A stretch of 64,000 bases of DNA from JBKPNX01 sp046732855 (GCA_046732855.1 JBKPNX010000184.1:4941-68940); one strand, 5' to 3'. Positions 24,916 to 34,282 are shown, numbered from the stretch's first letter. Notes: a model not told the origin generated them from the sequence alone. Numbers and translations are program-made.

Positions 24916-25821
24916 TTATTCCTCGCGGAGCCGGCGCTCGCGCGCGAAGGTGTAGAGGCCGCTCGCGACGATGATCAGTGCCCCCACCACGGTCGGCAGG
25001 TCGGGCAGATTGCCGAACACCGCGAAGCCGACCAGCGTCGCCCAGACCAGGACCGTGTAGGCGAACGGCTGCAGCAGCGAGGCGGGCGCGAGCTGCAGGG
25101 CTTTGATCAGCAGGTAATGGCCGGCGGCGCCGAGCACTGCGACCAGCGCGAACAGCGCCCAGCCCCGCGCATCGGGGATGCGCCAATAGAACGGGCCGAT
25201 CAGGGTCAGCGCGACCGCGCCGATCAGCGCGGTGTAGAACAGCGTGGTGAGCGGCGGATCGGTCCGGCTCACGATCCGGGTGAGCACCTGGTAGAGCGAC
25301 CACATACAGGCGCATGAGAGCGCGACCAGCGCCATCGGATGCATCGCGCTAAAGCCCGGACGCAGGATGATCAGCATGCCGATCGAGGCCACGCCGACCG
25401 CGGCCCAGCGCCGGATGCCGACCTTCTCGCCGAGCAGCGGCACCGACAACGCGGTGACGAAGAGCGGCGAGATCGCGACGATCGCGTGCGCCTCGGCCAG
25501 CGGCAGCACGGTGATCGTGAGGATGAACAGCCCGATCTCGACCATCAGCATGAGCGAGCGCAGGCTCTGCAGCCATAAACGGCGCGTGATCAGCCCGGTC
25601 CAGCCCTGACGAGCCGCGAGCCAACCGGACACGGCAAGCAGCGACAGGAAGCGCACCCACAGGATCTGAACGATCGAGTACTGCTCTGCAAGCAGCTTGC
25701 TGCCGGCATCCATGGACGCGAACAACAGCCACGCGATCAACGCGCAGACGATACCGCGGCCTGTGGCGCCCGCGGTGTGGCGCGCGGTGGCGAGCGCGGG
25801 TGCGCGCGTGCTCGCGGGCAT
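24916..25821 (-). CDS. EamA/DMT-family membrane transporter
   Basis: A 301-residue protein with ten predicted helices in two EamA repeats: GIVCALIAWLLFASMDAGSK in the first, MALVALSCACMWSLYQVLTR starting the second. The gap region with VLPLAEAHAIVAISPLFVTA is typical of drug/metabolite exporters of the RhaT/RarD-like class. Substrates in this family range from amino acids to sugars and cannot be told here. It converges with the MBL gene (25-base gap) and is 63 bases from the stop of the cyclase gene, on the same strand and downstream of it. Confidence 0.88.
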   Translation of the reverse strand: MPASTRAPALATARHTAGATGRGIVCALIAWLLFASMDAGSKLLAEQYSIVQILWVRFLSLLAVSGWLAARQGWTGLITRRLWLQSLRSLMLMVEIGLFILTITVLPLAEAHAIVAISPLFVTALSVPLLGEKVGIRRWAAVGVASIGMLIILRPGFSAMHPMALVALSCACMWSLYQVLTRIVSRTDPPLTTLFYTALIGAVALTLIGPFYWRIPDARGWALFALVAVLGAAGHYLLIKALQLAPASLLQPFAYTVLVWATLVGFAVFGNLPDLPTVVGALIIVASGLYTFARERRLREE

Positions 25822-25884
25822 CGGTTCAGGCCCACGGGAGCGGCGCAGGCGGCGACCCGAGCCGACTGTAATTCATTGCGGATG

Positions 25885-27093
25885 TCAGCCGACCGCCTCG
25901 GGCTCGAGCGTGTACAGCTCCTGGGGACGCTGCACGCCGCGCAGCGCATAGCGGCCGACCGAGACCAGGCGGCGCCGACTCGGGCCCGCCGCCTCGGCGA
26001 AGGCGGAGGACAGCAGCACGCCCTGATCGAGCGAGCGGCACATGGCGGCGATGCGGCTGGTCTCGTTGACCGCGGGGCCGACCACGGTGAAGTCGAGCCG
26101 GTCGTAGCTACCGATGTTGCCGTAGAACACCTCGCCGACGTGCAGGCCGAGATAAAAGCGCGTGACCGGCTGACCGTCGGCCGCGCGCCGCTGGTTCAGG
26201 TCGCCGACGCGTCGGATCGCATCGGCCGCAGCGTCCAGCGCCTGGCGGCAGGCGTCCTGCGGCGCCGCGGCGTCGAAGATCGCGAGAATGCCGTCGCCGA
26301 TGAACTTCAGCACCTCGCCGCCCTCGCCGCGCAGCGCAGACACGATCGCATCGGCGTAGTCGTTGAGCAGCGGCACGAGGTGCTCGGGCGGCGCCGTGTC
26401 GGTGATCCGGGTGAAGCCTTGCAGGTCGCTGAACCACAAGACGGCGCTGATCTTCTCGGCGACGCCACGCTGGATATGGCCGCTCAGCACGCGATGGCCG
26501 GCATCGCGCCCGAGATAGGTCTCGACCAGCGTCTCGATGATGTGCGCGGTCGAGGCGCCTTTGATCGCGAGCGCTAGGCTGGGCACGAGAAACTCGAGCG
26601 CGGCCAGATCATCGGCGTCGAAGCCGGACGCGCGGTCGCTCGCCCACGAGGAGTAGGTGCAGTCCATCAGGCCGATCGCGCCTGCCGCGCCGAAGCGGTT
26701 GACCATCGCCACGTAATCGGTCATGCCGCGCTGGCGCAGCTCCTCCAGCACCGGGAACTGCAGCGGCTCGTTGGCAAGGCGCTGGCGCAGGGTGGTCGCA
26801 CCGGTCTCATACAGCTGATGAAACGGGCTCTGCAGCCACTTGTCCTCGCTGCGCTCAGGATCGAGTCGGCCGTACTCGGACTGGACGGGGCCGCCGGCGT
26901 CCCGCTCCCAATAGAACACGCGACCCTCGAGCACGGGATGCAGCGTGTCGACGCCGAACACCGCGCGGCCAAGCGGCAGACCCGCGGCGAGCGCGCGCTC
27001 GCAGAAGCCTTGCAGCAGGTTCAGCTCGCGCTGGCCGGACAGGCCGGCGGCGGCGAGCCACTCGAGCAGTGGCGCAAAACGCGCGTAGTCCAT
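25885..27093 (-). CDS. Class III adenylate/guanylate cyclase
   Basis: A 402-residue protein. The C-terminal catalytic domain (about 205-390) has the two metal-binding aspartates in LWFSDLQGFTRIT and FIGDGILAIF, the purine-side Lys in EVLKFIGDG, and DFTVVGPAVNETSRIAAMC with the transition-state Asn and Arg. The active site therefore looks complete. The N-terminal 200 residues (RELNLLQGFCERALAAGLPL, DTLHPVLEGRVFYWERDAGG) have no membrane segments and resemble the soluble sensor half found in many proteobacterial cyclases. The product is probably cAMP; specificity is inferred. Confidence 0.88.
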   Translation of the reverse strand: MDYARFAPLLEWLAAAGLSGQRELNLLQGFCERALAAGLPLGRAVFGVDTLHPVLEGRVFYWERDAGGPVQSEYGRLDPERSEDKWLQSPFHQLYETGATTLRQRLANEPLQFPVLEELRQRGMTDYVAMVNRFGAAGAIGLMDCTYSSWASDRASGFDADDLAALEFLVPSLALAIKGASTAHIIETLVETYLGRDAGHRVLSGHIQRGVAEKISAVLWFSDLQGFTRITDTAPPEHLVPLLNDYADAIVSALRGEGGEVLKFIGDGILAIFDAAAPQDACRQALDAAADAIRRVGDLNQRRAADGQPVTRFYLGLHVGEVFYGNIGSYDRLDFTVVGPAVNETSRIAAMCRSLDQGVLLSSAFAEAAGPSRRRLVSVGRYALRGVQRPQELYTLEPEAVG

Positions 27094-27276
27094 GGGCGAG
27101 ACTTCGTTGGCTGATCGCCTGCGGGCGGGGTGCGGCGCGTGCAGTCTTGCCAGAACCCGGCGCCCGACTCAAGCGGGGCCTGGCCCGTCGATATTACCGG
27201 AACGAAGGCAGGACCACGTTCCGCCGCCGATCACCGCATGCCTGAAGTTAGTCCAGCACAACTTCACTCATGTCCG

Positions 27277-28638
27277 TCATTCCACGCTTGCGAACCGCTC
27301 CTGATAGTACGCAAAGCAGTCCTTGAACTCATCACGTCGGCATACCTCGGGCAGGCGCCGGTCCACCACCGAGCTGTCGTGCAGAATTCGCTTGTACCTG
27401 TTTTCGGCCACGATCGATGCCAGGTACGCCGAGACGTGGTCGTTGAACACGTCATTGTGGTCAGCGATGAAGCTCTTGTCCGTGTGAATGAAGGCGAGCG
27501 GCTCGTTGTGCTTGACCGGGATGTGTTGAGCGCGTTGGGCGGGAGCCAGGCATTCGGCTTCCTGCCCGATGCAGGAGCTGTAGCGCCATCTGCTGCCGAC
27601 GGAGTCAGACCGCTCGAGCTGTCCCGTTTGGAACGGCTTGAAATTGCCAACGGTGATGGTGTCTAGATCAGATTCCTTGAACTGCATTTCCCTGTGATCG
27701 AATTCGGTGATCAGCGTGGCCTGCCTCCAGCTGAGGTTGACCCCGAGCCACTGGCCAAGGCCGAACGCCTTGTTGGTCGCCAGGTCTGCATCCGAGCTGA
27801 TGACGTGCATCAGGCGAGGCTGACTGGGGACAAAGCAGGTTTCCGCGACCAGCTCCTTCAACTGGAACATCTCATTCGCTTCGATCGCCGGATTCAACAG
27901 GACGACCCCATGCCCGAAAGGCCGGCTTTCGACGCAGGCATCATTGGGTTTCTGCGCGGTGGCTGCCGCGACCCGCTCGAGGAGGATTTCGTTGAGGGCA
28001 GAAAGTACGACTGCACCGCCGAAGCTGTGGCCGGTCACCAAGTAGAGGTTGCGATTCGCCCGGCCGGGCCCTTCGTCGATGACTTCCCGTTCCAACCGCA
28101 AGAGCAACTCCGTGACGCCGCCCTTGGCGACCTGTTCCGCTACCTGCTTTCGCTCCCAGTAGGTGACTTCCGTGAAGGGCTGCAAATCGACCGACAGTCC
28201 TCGCCAGCCAACGTAGACGCCAATCACTTTTCGCGGAGAACCGACTGTGATTCCTTTGCTGATATCGTGAATCTGCCGCAATAGCTTGCGGAAGCTGATG
28301 ACGTTGCCATCGTCGGTACGGGCGTTGTGCTTCCAGCCATGCACGAATACGATCGTGAACACGCCCCGCTCGGGATTGCTCGGATCGTACCGAGCTTGCT
28401 CGGTCACGTAGTCCAAAACCTGCTGCATCTTCCTGCGATCAAATACATTGCCGCGCTCGCTGAACTCTACGTAGGCGAGATCGTACCCGTCCTGCCTCTC
28501 GATGATGGCATCATCGCAGCTGGCCGCCATGCAGCTGGCAGGCTCCATGGTCCGGTACGGCGCATTGGCCGTGCACCCGAACAAGGTCGGGCCCAAAATC
28601 GACAGGAGAAAAGATACTGCCAACAAAGCAACACGCAT
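27277..28638 (-). CDS. Secreted alpha/beta-hydrolase-like lipoprotein
   Basis: A 453-residue protein starting at the ATG at 28638, 7 bases after GGAG. A lipobox (ILGPTLFGC) is near residue 20. TIVFVHGWKHNAR is the oxyanion region and VTGHSFGGAVVLSAL carries the nucleophilic Ser in GxSxG. WRGLSVDLQPFTEVTYW and VHV-type His segments follow. The fold is like DUF900/hydrolase lipoproteins whose substrate is unknown. Codon use is less GC-extreme than in neighbours, which may point to horizontal gain. It stands alone between two divergent or intergenic regions. Confidence 0.8.
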   Translation of the reverse strand: MRVALLAVSFLLSILGPTLFGCTANAPYRTMEPASCMAASCDDAIIERQDGYDLAYVEFSERGNVFDRRKMQQVLDYVTEQARYDPSNPERGVFTIVFVHGWKHNARTDDGNVISFRKLLRQIHDISKGITVGSPRKVIGVYVGWRGLSVDLQPFTEVTYWERKQVAEQVAKGGVTELLLRLEREVIDEGPGRANRNLYLVTGHSFGGAVVLSALNEILLERVAAATAQKPNDACVESRPFGHGVVLLNPAIEANEMFQLKELVAETCFVPSQPRLMHVISSDADLATNKAFGLGQWLGVNLSWRQATLITEFDHREMQFKESDLDTITVGNFKPFQTGQLERSDSVGSRWRYSSCIGQEAECLAPAQRAQHIPVKHNEPLAFIHTDKSFIADHNDVFNDHVSAYLASIVAENRYKRILHDSSVVDRRLPEVCRRDEFKDCFAYYQERFASVE

Positions 28639-28898
28639 CCGACCACTCCACGTTACTTGGCGGTACGGTTCTGAGCATCGCGATTGCTCGGCGCCCTGAA
28701 GTGGCGTGCCGGAGCGCCATACCCCGAGACGCAATTTAGAGCCTGAGTTCGGCGATAGGTGTGAACCAGCTCACGCGTGCCCGATGGAGCCGCGAAGGCA
28801 CGAGCCCGCTTTCGCCGCCTGCGGCTTGACCTTGCTAACGCCAAAAGCATTTCTTGCGGCGCTGGCCATCAAAAGCATCTGCACGGGAGGAGCCGCCG

Positions 28899-30011
28899 AT
28901 GAAGATCACCGACGTCGAAGCCCTGTACCTGCGCCTGCCCCAGATCCAGGCGCGCACCGACAGTTCGCAGGACGCGCTGATCGTCAAGGTCTCGACCGAC
29001 ATCGGGATCATCGGCTGGGGCGAGGTCGACGGCTGCCCCTACGTGACCAAGGCGATCATCGAAGCGCCCATGTCGCACACGCTGGTCACTGGCCTGCGCG
29101 AGCTGCTGCTCGGCGAGGACCCCCTCGAGACCTTTCGGCTGTGGCGCAAGATGTACCAGGGCACGCTGTATTACGGGCGCGACGGCGCGGTCATCCAGGC
29201 CATGGCCGGAATCGACCTGGCGCTTTGGGACATCAAAGGCAAGGCGCTCGACCAGCCCGTGTACAAGCTGCTAGGCGGCGGCTTTCGCAAGAAGGTACGG
29301 GCATACGCGTCGAACATGTTCCAGTTCACCGCCGAGGCGACGGCGGAACGCGCCAGGAAAGCGCGGGACCAGGGCTTCACCGCGGTCAAGTTCGGTTGGG
29401 AGCCGTTTGGCCGCGACCCGAAGACCGACTGCGCCTATCTCGATGCGATCCGCGCCGCGGTCGGCGACGACATGGACATCATGCTGGACGTCGGCCTGAT
29501 CTGGGATGCCAAGACCACCTTGCAGCGCGCCCGCCTGTTCGAGCCCTACCGCCTCGCCTGGATCGAGGAGCCGCTGCCGCCGGATGACCTCGCCGGCTAC
29601 GCCAAGGTCGCGGACGGCACCGACATCAAGATCGCCGCCGGCGAGGAGGAGTGCACGGTCGCGGGCTTCACCCGGCTCATGGACTTCGGGCGGATCGATG
29701 TGGTCCAGGTCGACCTGACCCGCTGCGGCCTGACCCAGGCGATCAAGATCGCCGCGCTCGCCGAGCAGCGCGGGTTGCCGGTGATCAACCATAACTTCAC
29801 GACCGACATCAACGTCGCCGCGTCCCTGCATTTCCTCGCCAGCGTGTCGAACGCCTTCATCATGGAGTACTGCGTCGAGCCGTCCGAGATCAGCCGGGCG
29901 CTGGCGAAGAACCCGATCCCGATCATCGACGGCCATGCGACCGTGCCCGAGGAGCCCGGCCTCGGCGTCGAGCCCGACCCGGCGATCATCGAGAAGTATC
30001 TGGTGCGCTGA
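28899..30011 (+). CDS. Mandelate racemase/muconate lactonizing enzyme-family protein
   Basis: A 370-residue enolase-superfamily enzyme starting at ATG 28899 with GGGAGGAG upstream. The N-terminal capping domain spans about 1-125 (ITDVEALYLRLPQIQ). Catalytic residues expected in the barrel are visible: Lys in FTAVKFGWEPFG, metal ligands in IMLDVGLIWD, WIEEPLPPDD and AAGEEECT, and a His in VINHNFTTDINVAASLHF. The substrate is probably a sugar acid or related carboxylate, since members dehydrate or isomerise alpha-protons of acids. The stop at 30009-30011 is followed by a small hairpin. Confidence 0.88.
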   Translation: MKITDVEALYLRLPQIQARTDSSQDALIVKVSTDIGIIGWGEVDGCPYVTKAIIEAPMSHTLVTGLRELLLGEDPLETFRLWRKMYQGTLYYGRDGAVIQAMAGIDLALWDIKGKALDQPVYKLLGGGFRKKVRAYASNMFQFTAEATAERARKARDQGFTAVKFGWEPFGRDPKTDCAYLDAIRAAVGDDMDIMLDVGLIWDAKTTLQRARLFEPYRLAWIEEPLPPDDLAGYAKVADGTDIKIAAGEEECTVAGFTRLMDFGRIDVVQVDLTRCGLTQAIKIAALAEQRGLPVINHNFTTDINVAASLHFLASVSNAFIMEYCVEPSEISRALAKNPIPIIDGHATVPEEPGLGVEPDPAIIEKYLVR

Positions 30012-30013
30012 AA

Positions 30014-30029
30014 CAGCCCGGTCGGGCTG
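30014..30029 (+). terminator. Short hairpin right after the enolase-superfamily gene
   Basis: CAGCCC at 30014-30019 pairs with GGGCTG at 30024-30029 around GGTC, directly behind the TGA. There is no T run, so it is a weak or Rho-assisted terminator at best. Confidence 0.35.
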
Positions 30030-30176
30030 AGACAGCCCAAGCCGGCTCGGCGCGCCGTCGTTTCTTAAAACCCGGGGTCGCGTGAGGGAGCCCCACAGTC
30101 GTTCCGCGGGGTGGCGGATCGTCACCCGCCGCGATGATCGGTTCCGGCCGCGGCGCTTTTGCGCTAGGACGCCCCG

Positions 30177-31652
30177 ATGGCGACCATGACGGCAACTTGG
30201 GGCGGCCACGGCGCTGGCGCGTGGCGGCAGGAGGCGGGCTCGCTCGCGCGCCTCAGCGTGCCGATCATCCTGACCAACGTCGGCCAGGTCGCGGTTCAGA
30301 CCACCGACGTGGTGCTGATCGGCTGGCTCGGGCCAGAGGCGCTCGCGGCGAGCGTGCTCGGCATCAACGTCATGTTCGTGCTGCTGCTGTTCGGGATCGG
30401 CGTGGTCGCCGCGACTGCGCCAATGATCGCGCAGGATCTGGGCCGCCGCCGCTATGCGGTCCGTGGGCCGCGGCGCACCGTCCGGCAGGGCCTCTGGGTG
30501 GCGCTGGCGCTCGGCCTCCCAGCCTGCGCGCTGCTGTGGCAGATCGGGCCGCTGCTCCGTCTGTTGCGTCAGGACCCGGAGCTGGTCGCCGCAGCCGAGC
30601 CTTTCGTGCGTGCCGCGCTGTGGGGCTTCGTGCCCGGGCTGTGGTTCGTCGTGCTGCGCAACTTCATCGCATCGCTGGAGCGACCGCGCGCCGCCATGGT
30701 GATCATGCTGATCGGCGTCTCGTTCAACGCGCTCGCCGGCTACGGCCTGATCTTCGGCCGGCTCGGGCTGCCGGCGCTCGGCCTGCTCGGCGCAGGGATC
30801 GCCGCCGCGCTGACCAACTGGTTCGTGTTTGCCGGTCTGCTCGGCTACGTGCTGATCGACCGGCAGTTCCGGCGCTTTCATATCCTCGGGCGATTGTGGC
30901 GGCCGGACTGGGTGCGCCTGCGCGAGCTGTTCCGCGTCGGGCTGCCGATCGGCGTGACCTTAGTCATGGAGGTCGGCCTGTTCGCAGCCGCTGGCTTGGT
31001 TATCGGGCTGATCGGGACGGCCCAGCTCGCGGCGCATCAAATCGCGCTCCAGTGCGCCTCGGTCACCTTCATGGTGCCGCTTGGCCTAGCGCAGGCCGCG
31101 ACCGTGCGCGTCGGCCTCGCCGCGGGAGCGGGCGACCGGCAGGGGATCCTGCGCGCCGGCCTCACGGCGCTGCTCATGGGCGGCGCATTCATGCTGGCGA
31201 CGGCGACCCTGATGTGGACCGCGCCGGCCGCGATCGTCGGGCTGTTCGTCGACGCTGAGAATCCGGCCAACGCGGCGGTCGTGCATGCGGCCGTCACCTT
31301 CCTCTCGATCGCCGCGCTGTTCCAGATCTTCGATGGCGGCCAGGTGATCGGCGCGGGCGCGCTGCGCGGCCTGAAGGACACCCGGTGGCCGATGGCGTTC
31401 GCCGCGCTCGCCTACTGGGGCGTCGGCGGCACGCTGGCGCTCGGTCTCGGCTTCGGCGCGGGCCTCGGCGGACTTGGCGTCTGGCTCGGCCTTGCCGCTT
31501 CGCTCGCAGTGGCTGCGGCGCTGATGATCGGCCGCTTCCTCGCCCTGCAGCACCGCGGACGCCCGACGCCGGGCGCCAAGCCCGCTGACGGCGAACCGCC
31601 GATCGCATGGCGGCGCCCGCGAGCTTATGGCCGTGAGATGGGGGCCTCATGA
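30177..31652 (+). CDS. MATE-family efflux transporter
   Basis: A 491-residue protein with twelve predicted helices. The N-terminal half holds SLARLSVPIILTNVGQVAVQ, TTDVVLIGWLGPEALAASVL, and the second half VGLPIGVTLVMEVGLFAAAG and GLKDTRWPMAFAALAYWGVG, matching the two MatE domains of NorM/DinF proteins. It exports organic cations or other toxic compounds with Na+ or H+. Its last four bases overlap the start of the Gfo/Idh gene (ATGA), making a coupled operon with that gene and ThuA. Confidence 0.9.
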   Translation: MATMTATWGGHGAGAWRQEAGSLARLSVPIILTNVGQVAVQTTDVVLIGWLGPEALAASVLGINVMFVLLLFGIGVVAATAPMIAQDLGRRRYAVRGPRRTVRQGLWVALALGLPACALLWQIGPLLRLLRQDPELVAAAEPFVRAALWGFVPGLWFVVLRNFIASLERPRAAMVIMLIGVSFNALAGYGLIFGRLGLPALGLLGAGIAAALTNWFVFAGLLGYVLIDRQFRRFHILGRLWRPDWVRLRELFRVGLPIGVTLVMEVGLFAAAGLVIGLIGTAQLAAHQIALQCASVTFMVPLGLAQAATVRVGLAAGAGDRQGILRAGLTALLMGGAFMLATATLMWTAPAAIVGLFVDAENPANAAVVHAAVTFLSIAALFQIFDGGQVIGAGALRGLKDTRWPMAFAALAYWGVGGTLALGLGFGAGLGGLGVWLGLAASLAVAAALMIGRFLALQHRGRPTPGAKPADGEPPIAWRRPRAYGREMGAS

Positions 31653-32698
31653 CGCTGCGGCTGGTGCAGATCGGGCTCGGCGGCTGGGGCCGCAACTGGG
31701 TCGAGGAGGTGACCTGGGACACGCCGGGCGTCGAGTCCGTCGCCTGGGTCGACGTCGATGGGGCTACGCGCGAGCGCGCCGTGGTCGAGCTCGGCCTGCC
31801 CCGCGCGCGGGTGTTCGGCTCCCTTGAGGCTGCTCTGGAGCGGGTCGCGGCCGACGCGGCGCTCGTGGTCGTGCCCCTTGCGGCGCACGCGGCGGTCACC
31901 CGCGAGGCGGTCGAGGCCGGTCTGCACGTCCTGGTCGAGAAGCCGTTCACCGAGACGCTCGAAGAGGCGCGCGCGCTGGCCCGCCTGGCATGCGATCGGA
32001 AGCGCGTGCTCATGGTCAGCCAGAACTACCGCTGGTTCCCCGCGCCCGTGCTCGCCCGGCGGCTGCTGCGCGACGGTGCGCTCGGTCATCTGGTCGCCTG
32101 CTACCTCGACTTTCACTTTTATTTCGGCACCGGCTACCGCTATTTCTTGCTCGAGGAGCCGCTGCTCAGCGACATGGCGATCCATCATTTCGATACGCTG
32201 CGGTTTGTGCTCGACGACGAGCCCGTCGAAGTGAGCTGTCACAGCTGGGCGGAGCCCGGCACGCCGTTCGCTGGTCCTCCGGCCGCGGTCGCCACCATGC
32301 GCTTCGCCAGAGGCACGATGGTAAGCTATCGCGGCAGCTGGCTGACCCGCGGCCCGGCCACGCCCTATGGCGGTCACTGGCGTCTGGATGGCAGTCGCGG
32401 CACGCTCGAGTTCACCTTCCGCGGCGCGTTCGAGGAGCGGGAGCAGCTGGATCGCGTAATCCTGCACCGGCCGGGCGAGCCGCCCGAGGCGCGACCGCTG
32501 CCCGACATGCCGTGCAAGGATCGCAAGGGCGCGCTCGATGCGTTCGCGCGCTGGATTCGTGAGGACAGCCCGCCCGACGGCGCGAGCACCGCGACCGACA
32601 ATCTGAAAAGCCTCGCGGCGATGTTCGCGGCGATCCGCTCGGCGCGTCAGGGCGGCGTTCCCGTGCAGGTCGCCGATCTCCTGGAGCAGGCGCCATGA
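31649..32698 (+). CDS. Gfo/Idh/MocA-family oxidoreductase
   Basis: A 349-residue NAD(P)-dependent enzyme. The Rossmann start is LVQIGLGGWGRNWVEEV, the conserved VEKPFTETLEEA (EKP motif) is near residue 95, and the C-terminal alpha/beta domain includes HHFDTLRFVL and TPYGGHWRLDGSRGTLEF. These enzymes oxidise or isomerise cyclic sugars such as inositol or glucose derivatives. It overlaps the MATE gene by 4 bases and the ThuA gene by 4 bases. The combination of Gfo/Idh with ThuA is a common pairing for carbohydrate use. Confidence 0.9.
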   Translation: MTLRLVQIGLGGWGRNWVEEVTWDTPGVESVAWVDVDGATRERAVVELGLPRARVFGSLEAALERVAADAALVVVPLAAHAAVTREAVEAGLHVLVEKPFTETLEEARALARLACDRKRVLMVSQNYRWFPAPVLARRLLRDGALGHLVACYLDFHFYFGTGYRYFLLEEPLLSDMAIHHFDTLRFVLDDEPVEVSCHSWAEPGTPFAGPPAAVATMRFARGTMVSYRGSWLTRGPATPYGGHWRLDGSRGTLEFTFRGAFEEREQLDRVILHRPGEPPEARPLPDMPCKDRKGALDAFARWIREDSPPDGASTATDNLKSLAAMFAAIRSARQGGVPVQVADLLEQAP

Positions 32699-33423
32699 GC
32701 CGATCGCCGCGCGTGACGGTGTGGAACGAGTTCCGGCATGAGCGGAGCAACCCGCAGGTCGGCGCCGTCTACCCGGACGGCATCCATGAAGCGCTGGCGG
32801 CGCGGCTGCGCCGGGCGGGGCTTGAGGTGCGCACGGCGACCCTGGACGAGCCGGACCATGGCCTCGGCGCGGGCGTGCTCGAGGCGACCGACGTGCTGCT
32901 ATGGTGGGGTCACCAGGCGCACGCCGAGGTGCGGGACGAGGTGGTCGAGCGGGTCCATGCCCGGGTGCAGGGCGGCATGGGGCTAATCGCGCTGCACTCG
33001 GCGCACTTCTCCAAGATCTTCAAGCGCCTGATGGGCACGAGCTGCGATCTGAAGTGGCGCGTCGCCGACGAGCGCGAGCGGCTCTGGGTGGTGGCGCCCG
33101 GCCATCCCATTGTGGCGGGCCTGCCGGAGCGGATCGAGCTGGCGCGGGAAGAGATGTACGGCGAGCATTTCGACATCCCCGCGCCGGACGAGCTGGTCCT
33201 GATCAGCTGGTTCCAGGGCGGCGAGGTGTTCCGCAGCGGCTGCTGCTTCCGGCGCGGCGCCGGCCGCATCTTCTATTTCCGCCCGGGCCACGAGACCTAC
33301 CCGACTTACCACGAGCCCGCGATCCAGCAGGTAATCGCGAACGCCGTGCGCTGGGCGGCCCCGAGGGAACCCTTCAAGCCCCGGCGCGGCCGCTCCGAGG
33401 CGCTGGAGCCGATCGGCGACTAG
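32695..33423 (+). CDS. ThuA-domain protein
   Basis: A 242-residue protein of the ThuA (trehalose utilisation) family, a class I glutamine amidotransferase-like fold. Segments EATDVLLWWGHQAHAEV, GLIALHSAHFSKIFKRLMG, HPIVAGLPERIELAREEMYG and FYFRPGHETYPTYHEPAIQQ match the family. It starts by ATGA overlap with the Gfo/Idh gene. ThuA proteins are linked to disaccharide and sugar-derivative oxidation together with Gfo/Idh dehydrogenases; their exact reaction is not settled. Confidence 0.88.
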   Translation: MSRSPRVTVWNEFRHERSNPQVGAVYPDGIHEALAARLRRAGLEVRTATLDEPDHGLGAGVLEATDVLLWWGHQAHAEVRDEVVERVHARVQGGMGLIALHSAHFSKIFKRLMGTSCDLKWRVADERERLWVVAPGHPIVAGLPERIELAREEMYGEHFDIPAPDELVLISWFQGGEVFRSGCCFRRGAGRIFYFRPGHETYPTYHEPAIQQVIANAVRWAAPREPFKPRRGRSEALEPIGD

Positions 33424-33504
33424 GCCCGTTTACGAAGTTGATAGCCCAGGTATCTGCGGCAGCCGATTCGAGGGCCGCGAAAACTTGGGGGAAAGGATCG
33501 ACCA

Positions 33505-33915
33505 ATGAACGAAACGTCGAGCGAAACGCTCTCTGTCGTAATCGAACGTGAGATGCCCTATCCGCCGGAAAGGATCTGGCGCGCGCTCACCCAACCACAC
33601 CTGATCGAACAGTGGCTCATGAAGAACGACTTCAAGCCCGTCGTGGGCCACCGTTTCGATCTTAGCGCAGACTGGGGCGTTGCCCGCTGTCAGGTCCTGG
33701 CCGTCGAGCCGAACCAGACGCTGTCTTACACGTGGGAAGCCTATGGCCTCGAGAGTGTCGTCACCTGGACTCTCGCCCCGACAAGCACGGGAACCCGCCT
33801 GCGCATGGAGCAGTCGGGCTTCCGGCCGGACCAGCCGCAGTACTACGAGGGCGCCAAGGGGGGATGGCCGCGATTCTTTGCGGCCCTGGAGCAGGTACTG
33901 GCGCGGCTGAATTGA
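33505..33915 (+). CDS. SRPBCC/AHSA1-domain protein
   Basis: A 136-residue START-like ligand-binding domain protein: YPPERIWRALTQPHLIEQWL, GWPRFFAALEQVLARL at the end, typical of the AHSA1/SRPBCC group. The ATG at 33505 follows GGGGGAAAGG. Such proteins bind hydrophobic ligands in a deep cavity or act as stress-type co-chaperone-like proteins, with ligands unknown. It stands 81 bases behind ThuA. Confidence 0.82.
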   Translation: MNETSSETLSVVIEREMPYPPERIWRALTQPHLIEQWLMKNDFKPVVGHRFDLSADWGVARCQVLAVEPNQTLSYTWEAYGLESVVTWTLAPTSTGTRLRMEQSGFRPDQPQYYEGAKGGWPRFFAALEQVLARLN

Positions 33916-33951
33916 AGTCTGCCGGTCCAACTCAAACCCGGAACGGCCCGC

Positions 33952-34128
33952 TCAGTTCTGGTGGATGGTGACCCCGAGCAGGCGCGCGCTCTCCTCCCGC
34001 TCGAGCTGCTCCGAGGCAGCCTTCAACAGCTGTGCGAGGATCAGAGACGCCGGGATGCCCGCCAGGAACCAGACGAGCAGCCAGTACAGAATACCGGACA
34101 AGATTTCCAAGACCGTCTCCCACCCCAT
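33952..34128 (-). CDS. Possible 58-residue membrane protein
   Basis: On the minus strand the ATG at 34128 opens MGWETVLEILSGILYWLL, then VWFLAGIPASLILAQLL, a hydrophobic stretch of some 28 residues, and an amphipathic tail KAASEQLEREESARLLGVTI to TGA at 33954-33952. The frame is also open and protein-like upstream, without a better start. GGGAA lies about 8 bases before the ATG. I recognise no family. A clean hydrophobic segment followed by a charged helix in GC-rich DNA makes coding likely but not certain. Confidence 0.45.
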   Translation of the reverse strand: MGWETVLEILSGILYWLLVWFLAGIPASLILAQLLKAASEQLEREESARLLGVTIHQN

Positions 34129-34238
34129 CCAGCGTTCCCGATAAAACGGGGAGCGCTTCCACTCCGCATCACTAATGCGCCAATGTGTCGCGATAATTAC
34201 CGCGCGACAGGTAATTCGTTTCAGTTATTTCCGACATC

Positions 34239-34282
34239 ACAGACTGGCACACGGATCACGACAGACTGGCACACGGATCACG
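34239..34282. repeat. Exact 22-bp tandem duplication at the murA 3' end
   Basis: 34239-34260 and 34261-34282 are identical 22-base units (ACAGACTGGCACACGGATCA followed by CG). The murA stop codon (TGA, read from 34280-34278) lies in the second unit. The unit next to the gene holds the stop; the other lies in non-coding DNA. Confidence 0.95.
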
